DNA of 21,950 nt from JACJYE01 sp964432875. Lineage in GTDB: Bacteria > Bacteroidota > Bacteroidia > Chitinophagales > Saprospiraceae. The DNA lies in assembly GCA_964432875.1 (NCBI GenBank), contig CAYSPJ010000089.1, positions 1 through 21,950 of the forward strand. Reading direction: 5' to 3'. Of the stretch, positions 16,056 to 21,950 are shown piece by piece. Each line of letters starts with the position of its first letter. Positions within the stretch are counted from its first letter, which is position 1. Position numbers and translations under genes: made by a program. The notes below the pieces were generated by a model. The model did no database searches. It was not told the DNA's origin and saw only the letters and a program-made list of their open reading frames with translations.

Positions 16056-19000
16056 ATGCTAAAACTATCATCAACCCTGTTTTTGACCTTCGCTGCTGTG
16101 GGCCTGGCGCTGGCGCATTTGCCGCCTGGCCACCATAAACCGCCAGCAACCTTCCGCCAAGCCTGCAACCCTGGCAAAGCTGGCAAAGACTTAGCCATCA
16201 ACAACGTGCGCGCCCGCTTGTGGAGCGCGGGCGATCTGTGGTGGGAAGTGCGGGATGGCAGCAGCCAGGGGCGCTACATCGTGCCCAAGGTCGCGCCCGG
16301 CGAGCCGGAAGTGTCTGCCATCTATGCCGCCGCCCTTTGGCTGGGCGGCATCGATGCGGGCGGCAATCTCCGCCTGGCGGCTCAGACCTACGGACGGGGC
16401 AACGGCCGTGCTGATTACTGGCCCGGCCCGCTCACGCCAGCCGGCCATCCGCTGCCCGGCACGACCGACCCGCAGTCTTGTATGGATTGGGATAAGATTT
16501 TCTCCGTCACTGCTCAGGAGATTGACGAACACCGCCGCCTCTGGCGGCTGAGCATCAGCACCGGGCGGCCATACCGCCTGGAGATGATGCCAAAGAGCGT
16601 CTTAGGCTGGCCCGGCAAGGATAACCCTCATTTCGCTGGCTATTGGGCTTATGCATTGCCCCAGGGCAGTGGCCTGGCCCCTTTCTGGGATGAAAACGGC
16701 GATGGGGTTTATGACCCGCTGCAGGGTGACTATCCCATCCTCGATCTTTACCGCTGCAGCCAGCCTCATTATCCCGACGAGATGGCTTTTTGGATCTTCA
16801 ACGACAACGGCAACGACCACACCAGCTCCGGCGGCGCGCCCCTGCAGATGGAATTCCATGCCACCTCCTTCGCCTATGCCACCGATGATGAGCTTAACGA
16901 TATGACCTTCCTGCGCTACAAGCTCATCAGCCGGGCAATCGAACCTTTGGACAGCCTGTTTTTGGGGCTTTGGGCAGATTTCGATTTGGGATGCCCCGTC
17001 GATGATTATATTGGTTGCGATACCTTGCGCAATATGGCTTACGTCTATAACGAAGATGCTGTGGACGGCGAGCCGGGCTGTGCTTGCCCCCAGGGAATCA
17101 ATACCTACTGCGACAAAGTCCCTGTCTTTGGCATCGACTTGCTGCGCGGGCCTTTGGGGCATAAAAAAATCGGGCCCGATGGCGCATTGCTCAATCCTGC
17201 TATCGGAGAAGCAGGGGATACCATCGTGGAACTCGGCATGTCTTCATTCACTTATTACATCACCTGGGGATGGGACCCTCTTCCACCAGGTATGGCTAAT
17301 CCATCGAGCGATCTGGAGTATTATCGCCATTTGACTGGGCATTGGCGCGATGGGAGCCCAATTACTTTTGGTTTCGATGGTTTTCAAACCGGCGGAATGC
17401 CGACAAAATACGTCTTCCCCGGCGCCCCTGATGACCCGGAGGGCTGGTCTGTGTGTAACGATCCATGGCCTGCTAGCTATCGGGTAAATATCCAATCCTC
17501 CGGCCCTTTCCGCCTCTCGCCGGGCCAAATCAACGAAGCGGTCTTCGGCATGATCTGGGTGCCCGACCAGCCCCATCCTTGCCCGAGCCTCCGCCCGCTG
17601 CAGCAGGCCTCCGACCGGGCGCAGGCGGCATTTGATCATTGCTTCGAACTGCTGGCCGGGCCCGATGCGCCCGATCTGGACATCATCGAGCTGGACCGCG
17701 AGCTGATCCTGGTGCTGACTAACGATGAGGGGCGCTCCAATAATGCTTTCGAGGGCTACCGGGAAGTGGACTACTTCAGCCCGCTGGAGGCAGAAAACCG
17801 GGCGTATGCCTTCGAGGGCTATCAGCTATATCAACTGGCGGGCCCAGAGGTTTTCTTCAGTGCCGAGGCCGCTGCCGACCCAGCCCAAGCCCGGTTGATT
17901 TTTCAGGCCGATCGGCGCAATGGCGTCGGGCGTATCTTCAACTGGGGGGCCGCCGACAGCCCGGCTGCGGGCTTGTTCTTCACCCCTCAGCTCATGGTGG
18001 ATGGGCGCGACGAGGGCATCCGCCGCACTTTCCGGGTGACGGAGGACGCTTTCGCGGAAAGCGACCGGCGTTTGGTCAACCATAAAAAATACTACTTCGT
18101 AGCGGTGGCTTATGCCCACAATGAGTACGAGCCTTTTGATCCTGATCTGCTTCTGGGGCAGCGTCAGCCTTACTTGCTGGGGCGAGGCAATATCGGCGAT
18201 TGGAGTGCTGGGCACCCTTCTTACGTGGCCATCCCCCGGCCGATTACCGACCGCGCTTTGAACGCTGCCTTCGGCAAGGGGACCGTCATCGCCCGCGCTG
18301 ACGGCCTGGGCACCGGGCAAAATTTTCTCGACTTGAGCGCTGAAACCCGCGGGGCATTAGAAGAGGCTTTCGCAAATAATGAACGGTATAGCGGCGATTT
18401 GGTCTATGCCCCGGGGCGCGGCCCCATCGCCATCCAGATATTCAACCCACTGGAAGTGCAAGACGGCAGCTTCGAGCTGAAATTTGTGGACCGCGACCTC
18501 AGCGACGATCAACTGGATCCAGATGCACGTTGGGAACTGCGCAAACTTGACGAACCCGGCGGTGCCCCTATTGTCGCCGAGAAGAGCATCGCCCAGCTCA
18601 ACGAACAGATTATCCGGCAGTATGGCTTCTCCATCGCCATCGGGCAAGTGGCCGAGCCGGGTAGCCAAACGGATCAGTCGAACGGCTACATCGGCTACGA
18701 GGTGGTATATGCCGACCCCGCAGCAAGCCCCTGGATGCACTTCATCCCGGACGGCTTTGACCCCACCGGCTTTTTTGAATTGGATAATTTCATGTATGAT
18801 TACTTTGGCACGAGCGACAACGTCTTTGACCCGGATGGGGGGCTGCGGCAGTTCGGGCAGACGCCGCTGATGCCCTATTTCCTGCTGGACTGGCGCGCTC
18901 GCAATGAGTTTGACCTGCCTTTCATCAACCCGGTATGGACCAATAACAGCGCCAGCGGCATCGTGCGCAACCAGATGAGCCTGGCCAACCTGAACAACGT

Positions 19001-20165
19001 AGACCTCGTTTTTACTCCGCATAAAAACCTATGGAGCCGCTGTGTCATCATCGAATCAGCTAACCGTTTTTACACGGGCCAAGGCTTCCAAACCGAGGGC
19101 AGCCGCCAGCAATTCGATTTGCGCTTTGGTTTATCGGTCAGCAAAGAAGCTGGCCCCGATGGTTTGCCCCTGCCCGACGGAGCGATTGATACCGATCAAA
19201 ACGGCAACCCCATCCTCATCGGCGGCCAGGCGGCACTGCAGCGTGGCATGGGCTGGTTTCCCGGCTATGCCGTGGATGTGGAAACCGGCCAGCGCCTGAA
19301 TGTCTTCTTCGGCGAGAACTCCGTCTATGATGGTTCGTTACTTCCAGAAGCCTTCGCCGAAGGCCCGGCGGGCCGCGATATGATGTTCAACCCTACTAGC
19401 CAACTACTGTTGCCGGCTGATTTGGGCAGCATCCCCTATCCCTACTACACGGGCGGCCAGCATACTGTTTACATCACCCGCACACCTTATGACGGCTGCG
19501 AGCTGTTCCGCCTCAACCTCCGCCCGGGCCCCAGCCCGCTCACGAAAATCCGGGCGATGCGGGAAATCACCTGGGCGGGCACGATATTGATGCGCGAAGG
19601 CGTGCGCCTGAACAGCTATGCTGACGGCCTCATCCCTGACGGCTTGATTATCAAAATGCGGGTGGCCAACCCTTATCAGGTAGAAACCGACGACCCGGCC
19701 TTCGCTGGCGACCAGCGCACGGGCTCGGGCGAGCATAACTTTCACCCCCTTTACCGTTTCCAGATCGAAGGCAAGCAGGCGGGGCCGCTCACTCCAGCCT
19801 TGGTTGAAAGCGCGTTGGACTACATCAACGTAGTGCCCAATCCTTACTACGGCTTTTCCGACTACGAGGGCGGGCCGACGGATGGGCGGGTTAAAATCAC
19901 CAACCTGCCCGCCCGTTGCGATGTGGCGATTTACACCTTGGAGGGCAAACTCGTGCGCCGATACAAGCGCGATGAGGCCGGGCTGGTGCCCGTTGGTGGC
20001 AACCGCGCTATCGAACGGGGGCAGATTGCCCCAGCCTTAGAGTGGGACTTGCGCAATGCCCGGGGCGAGCCAGTAGCTAGTGGCGTCTATCTCATTCATG
20101 TGAGCGCACCGGGGCTGGGCGAGCGTACCCTCAAGTGGTTTGGGGCGGTTCGCGAACTGGATTGA
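16056..20165 (+). CDS. Large secreted multidomain protein with T9SS-like C-terminal sorting domain (paralogue B)
   Basis: The 1369-residue protein is a clear paralogue of the 10671-14816 product, colinear from end to end. An upstream ATG at 16045 stops after five codons, so 16056 is the start. Residues 1-20 are a signal peptide (GLALA before His21). The mature start is His/Pro-rich (HLPPGHHKPP). The Ca-loop-like DENGDGVYDPLQGDYP is at 212-227 and the DDYIGCDTLRNM motif at 316-327. The C-terminal domain (~1251-1369) has VPNPYYG, ITNLP, WDLRN, VASGVYL and TLKWFG. All 14 cysteines match those of paralogue A. By eye, identity to A is roughly 85% over A residues 1003-1250, about two-thirds in the N-terminus and sorting domain, and near half around A residues 400-510. 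Its codons look more GC-rich at third positions than those of A. Function unknown; a secreted or surface location is inferred. Confidence 0.85.
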   Translation: MLKLSSTLFLTFAAVGLALAHLPPGHHKPPATFRQACNPGKAGKDLAINNVRARLWSAGDLWWEVRDGSSQGRYIVPKVAPGEPEVSAIYAAALWLGGIDAGGNLRLAAQTYGRGNGRADYWPGPLTPAGHPLPGTTDPQSCMDWDKIFSVTAQEIDEHRRLWRLSISTGRPYRLEMMPKSVLGWPGKDNPHFAGYWAYALPQGSGLAPFWDENGDGVYDPLQGDYPILDLYRCSQPHYPDEMAFWIFNDNGNDHTSSGGAPLQMEFHATSFAYATDDELNDMTFLRYKLISRAIEPLDSLFLGLWADFDLGCPVDDYIGCDTLRNMAYVYNEDAVDGEPGCACPQGINTYCDKVPVFGIDLLRGPLGHKKIGPDGALLNPAIGEAGDTIVELGMSSFTYYITWGWDPLPPGMANPSSDLEYYRHLTGHWRDGSPITFGFDGFQTGGMPTKYVFPGAPDDPEGWSVCNDPWPASYRVNIQSSGPFRLSPGQINEAVFGMIWVPDQPHPCPSLRPLQQASDRAQAAFDHCFELLAGPDAPDLDIIELDRELILVLTNDEGRSNNAFEGYREVDYFSPLEAENRAYAFEGYQLYQLAGPEVFFSAEAAADPAQARLIFQADRRNGVGRIFNWGAADSPAAGLFFTPQLMVDGRDEGIRRTFRVTEDAFAESDRRLVNHKKYYFVAVAYAHNEYEPFDPDLLLGQRQPYLLGRGNIGDWSAGHPSYVAIPRPITDRALNAAFGKGTVIARADGLGTGQNFLDLSAETRGALEEAFANNERYSGDLVYAPGRGPIAIQIFNPLEVQDGSFELKFVDRDLSDDQLDPDARWELRKLDEPGGAPIVAEKSIAQLNEQIIRQYGFSIAIGQVAEPGSQTDQSNGYIGYEVVYADPAASPWMHFIPDGFDPTGFFELDNFMYDYFGTSDNVFDPDGGLRQFGQTPLMPYFLLDWRARNEFDLPFINPVWTNNSASGIVRNQMSLANLNNVDLVFTPHKNLWSRCVIIESANRFYTGQGFQTEGSRQQFDLRFGLSVSKEAGPDGLPLPDGAIDTDQNGNPILIGGQAALQRGMGWFPGYAVDVETGQRLNVFFGENSVYDGSLLPEAFAEGPAGRDMMFNPTSQLLLPADLGSIPYPYYTGGQHTVYITRTPYDGCELFRLNLRPGPSPLTKIRAMREITWAGTILMREGVRLNSYADGLIPDGLIIKMRVANPYQVETDDPAFAGDQRTGSGEHNFHPLYRFQIEGKQAGPLTPALVESALDYINVVPNPYYGFSDYEGGPTDGRVKITNLPARCDVAIYTLEGKLVRRYKRDEAGLVPVGGNRAIERGQIAPALEWDLRNARGEPVASGVYLIHVSAPGLGERTLKWFGAVRELD

Positions 20166-20188
20166 GTATTAAATACTTGCCATAATAC

Positions 20189-20219
20189 TTGCAATATTCC
20201 CTGATTGGGCTTATCTTTG
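20189..20219 (+). promoter_or_regulatory. Probable greA promoter
   Basis: TTG (20189-20191), a 20-bp spacer, then TATCTTTG (20212-20219), an exact TAnnTTTG box. Transcription would start near 20225, giving a leader of about 130 nt before the greA ATG. Just upstream lie two ATACTTGC copies 12 bp apart (20173-20180, 20185-20192) and a small palindrome, AGTAT-TAA-ATACT, possible regulator sites. Confidence 0.6.
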
Positions 20220-20233
20220 CATTTCAAAACGAG

Positions 20234-20278
20234 GCAAGAACGTTTTCGCAGCATCCTGCGGAAGCGTTCTTGCTTTTT
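20234..20278 (+). terminator. Terminator-like hairpin in the greA leader
   Basis: GCAAGAACG (20234-20242) pairs with CGTTCTTGC (20265-20273). An inner TTTT/GAAG section pairs as U-G and U-A in RNA, and CGCAG/CTGCG closes on a CATC loop, making an 18-bp stem. Five T follow (20274-20278). It lies after the greA promoter box and 76 bp before the ATG, so it can act both as terminator for the upstream gene and as attenuator for greA. Confidence 0.65.
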
Positions 20279-20353
20279 ATATTAAAACACATAGCATCAG
20301 CATGCTCCTTTTCCCGAAGGGGCAAAAAGAGAAAAAAGCAAAAATCGAAAATT

Positions 20354-20830
20354 ATGTCTGGATATAACTACCTGACACAAGAGGGCTATACCCGCCTGAC
20401 AGCGGAATTGGAAGAAATGAAATCTCAGGGCCGCGCTGATGTGGCGAAGGCTATTGCCGAAGCCCGTGAAAAAGGCGACCTTTCGGAGAATGCCGAATAT
20501 GATGCTGCTAAAGAAGCCCAGGGTATGCTCGAGCTGAAGATCAATGAGTTGGAAAAAGTATTGGCCAACGCTAGAGTATTAGATGAGAGCCAACTAGACA
20601 TTTCCAAAGTGACGGTGCTTTCCAACGTGACCATCAAGAATACCAAAACTGGCAAAAGCCTGACCTATAAGCTAGTATCAGAATCGGAGGCCGACCTGAA
20701 GGCAAAGCGGATTTCCGTGAAATCGCCCATGGGCCAGGGCCTGTTGGGTAAAGCTATTGGCGAAATAGCTTTAGTGGAAACCCCCAACGGCAATCTCGAA
20801 TTTGAAATCATCGATATTTCTCTTTCCTAA
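20354..20830 (+). CDS. greA: Transcription elongation factor GreA
   Basis: GreA enters the RNA polymerase secondary channel and stimulates cleavage of backtracked transcripts. The product from the ATG at 20354 is 158 residues, the normal family length. The frame is open 55 codons upstream, but that stretch covers the promoter and leader hairpin. The N-terminal coiled coil (~1-75) carries the tip GDLSENAEYDAAKEAQ (41-56), with the acidic residues Asp42 and Glu45 that assist the catalytic metal. The C-terminal FKBP-like domain (~80-158) includes VSESEADLKAKRISVKSPMG and LLGKAIGE. It is followed after 15 bp by the HIT gene, probably one transcript. Control by the leader hairpin is suggested by position only. 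Confidence 0.97.
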   Translation: MSGYNYLTQEGYTRLTAELEEMKSQGRADVAKAIAEAREKGDLSENAEYDAAKEAQGMLELKINELEKVLANARVLDESQLDISKVTVLSNVTIKNTKTGKSLTYKLVSESEADLKAKRISVKSPMGQGLLGKAIGEIALVETPNGNLEFEIIDISLS

Positions 20831-20845
20831 CTCGAAACGACTGCC

Positions 20846-21250
20846 ATGGCATCTATATTTACCAAAATCATCCAGGGGGAAATACCTGCCCACAAATTGG
20901 CCGAGACCGATGAGTTCCTGGCCTTTCTCGATATCCGCCCTTTGGCAGTAGGCCACGCTTTAGCTATCCCCAAAAAGGAGGTGGATTACATCTTCAACTT
21001 GGAAGATGACCATCTGTCTCGTTTGATGGTGTTTGCCAAAGGCGTCGCCAAAGCCATCGAAGCGGTGGTGCCCTGCGAACGCATTGGGGTATCAGTCATC
21101 GGCCTGGAAGTGCCGCACGCCCACGTGCACCTCATCCCCATCCGTCAGGTGGGGGACATGAATTTCTCCAAACCATCCCTTTCCTTATCAAACGAGCATC
21201 TAGCGGATTTGGCGGCGAAGATACGTGCGGTTTATGAGGAGGGCTTATGA
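20846..21250 (+). CDS. HIT-family nucleotide hydrolase
   Basis: The 134-residue protein is a histidine-triad hydrolase of the Hint/HinT type, acting in the cytoplasm on nucleoside phosphoramidates or similar nucleotide conjugates. The signature HAHVHL is at 91-96 (HxHxHx, catalytic middle His inferred as His93). The N-terminus (SIFTKIIQGEIPAHKLAETDE...) and RPLAVGHALAIPKKEVDYIF are typical of the family. The start is ATG at 20846, 15 bp after the greA stop, so co-transcription is likely. A short stem with one bulge overlaps its stop codon, too weak to call a terminator. The exact substrate cannot be told from sequence. Confidence 0.95.
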   Translation: MASIFTKIIQGEIPAHKLAETDEFLAFLDIRPLAVGHALAIPKKEVDYIFNLEDDHLSRLMVFAKGVAKAIEAVVPCERIGVSVIGLEVPHAHVHLIPIRQVGDMNFSKPSLSLSNEHLADLAAKIRAVYEEGL

Positions 21251-21300
21251 AAAGCCTCTTGTCTGCCGCTAAGCAGCAGCAGGCCATCTAACGGAGTTTC

Positions 21301-21870
21301 TCAGCCCTTCACCCGCCCCGGGTTGTTTTTCAGGAAGCCTTCCCAGCCGCTAACATTTTTCTTGCTGGCCTGCGAGTGGCTGGAAGACTGGTAGAAGTGG
21401 CAGACGGCGGCAGCCAGGGCGTCGGTAGCGTCGAGGGCGTGCTCATCGGGTTTGAAATGGAGGATGCTGCTGAGCATGGCAGCGACCTGCTCTTTGGTGG
21501 CGTTGCCATTGCCTGTTACTGATTGCTTGATTTTTTTAGGGGAGTATTCTGTAATCTGCATGCCTTTAGTCATGGCGGCAGCGATGGCAACGCCTTGAGC
21601 CCGGCCGAGCTTGAGCATAGACTGCGGGTTTTTCCCATAGAAAGGGGCTTCGATAGCCATCTGGGCTGGCTGGTAGACGTCGATGATGCTCTGCAGCCGC
21701 TCAAAGATATGGCGCAGGCGCTCCTGATGCTCTTCCCATTTATTTAGGCGGATAACGCCCAGTTCGAGCAGCTTCATCTGCTTCTGCTCGATTTCGATGA
21801 GCGCGTAGCCCAGGATGTTGGTGCCGGGATCGACGCCGAGGAGGCGATATGTTTCGGTTGCGTTCTTCAA
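21301..21870 (-). CDS. ruvC: Crossover junction endodeoxyribonuclease RuvC
   Basis: RuvC cuts Holliday junctions during recombination as a dimer working with RuvAB. The acidic catalytic set is visible, numbered from the farthest-upstream in-frame TTG (21906): Asp26 (GVDPGTN), Glu86 (MAIEAPF), and Asp159 and Asp162 (LDATDALAAA). No ATG or GTG start lies near the N-terminus. The TTG at 21906-21904 lies inside the promoter box TATCTTTG, so it should not be transcribed. I therefore prefer the TTG at 21870-21868, giving 189 residues with ~13 residues before GVDPGTN, as in relatives. The protein extends ~30 residues past the usual core with a basic Ser/Asn/Lys-rich tail. The gene converges on the HIT gene with a 50-bp gap. 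Confidence 0.9.
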   Translation of the reverse strand: MKNATETYRLLGVDPGTNILGYALIEIEQKQMKLLELGVIRLNKWEEHQERLRHIFERLQSIIDVYQPAQMAIEAPFYGKNPQSMLKLGRAQGVAIAAAMTKGMQITEYSPKKIKQSVTGNGNATKEQVAAMLSSILHFKPDEHALDATDALAAAVCHFYQSSSHSQASKKNVSGWEGFLKNNPGRVKG

Positions 21871-21903
21871 ATCATCACGGATTTTTATGGCGTAGATGCG
21901 GGG

Positions 21904-21911
21904 CAAAGATA
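21904..21911 (-). promoter_or_regulatory. Probable -7 box of the ruvC promoter
   Basis: Minus-strand TATCTTTG, followed by GCCCC, is an exact TAnnTTTG match identical to the boxes before greA and carB. No clear TTTG -33 box is found at 19-21 nt upstream. Transcription would begin near 21898, about 28 nt before the preferred TTG start. Confidence 0.5.
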
Positions 21912-21950
21912 AGAAGTTTGCGGCTATTTATCTAGCTCTGGGGGGCGGGC

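Noticed and set aside
20189..20353. N-terminal extension of greA by 55 codons
   Set aside because: The extension covers the promoter box and leader hairpin, reads as unrelated sequence, and would make GreA far longer than the usual ~158 residues.
21251..21300. Possible bidirectional terminator between the HIT gene and ruvC
   Set aside because: Only a 7-bp stem with a bulge overlapping the HIT stop codon is visible, with no T-run on either strand.

Overview
The window looks like a chromosomal segment of a Bacteroidota member, probably near Saprospiria/Lewinella-type bacteria. Four things point there: TAnnTTTG-type -7 promoter boxes (TATCTTTG before greA, carB and ruvC), no evident Shine-Dalgarno sequences, a TonB-dependent receptor with an N-terminal carboxypeptidase-regulatory-like domain, and large secreted proteins ending in a type IX secretion (T9SS)-like sorting domain beside a PorV/PorQ-like barrel. 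No rRNA, tRNA, CRISPR array or intact insertion sequence was seen. The taxonomic placement is inference.

Left part (1-6346, minus strand). A gene-free stretch with a diverged direct repeat (181-346) precedes a 550-residue cytoplasmic protein of unknown role with a coiled-coil start, an acidic linker and a CcbP-like C-terminus (432-2084). Next come carB, encoding a carbamoyl-phosphate synthase large chain that lacks the usual allosteric C-terminal domain (2269-5085), and a small probable lipoprotein (5363-6061). A 192-bp element with inverted-repeat ends (6155-6346) lies just upstream of the lipoprotein gene.

Central part (6347-20165, plus strand). About 570 bp of regulatory DNA leads into four co-directional genes that make up over half the window: a 1220-residue TonB-dependent receptor, a 1381-residue secreted multidomain protein, a 349-residue PorV/PorQ-like outer-membrane barrel, and a 1369-residue paralogue of the 1381-residue protein. 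Both large proteins have a signal peptide, 14 matching cysteines, calcium-loop-like motifs and a PNPY...WDLRN...SGVY...LKWFG C-terminal domain. The arrangement suggests an outer-membrane/surface module in which the PorV-like protein may serve the two neighbouring T9SS-type cargos and the receptor may act with them. I know of no assigned function for this set. It is the strongest candidate here for an undescribed system. Each gap between these genes carries a strong hairpin.

Right part (20166-21950). A TATCTTTG promoter is followed by a terminator-like hairpin in the greA leader. greA and a HIT-family hydrolase gene form a tight pair (15-bp gap). ruvC converges on them from the right, with its promoter box overlapping the most upstream possible start codon.
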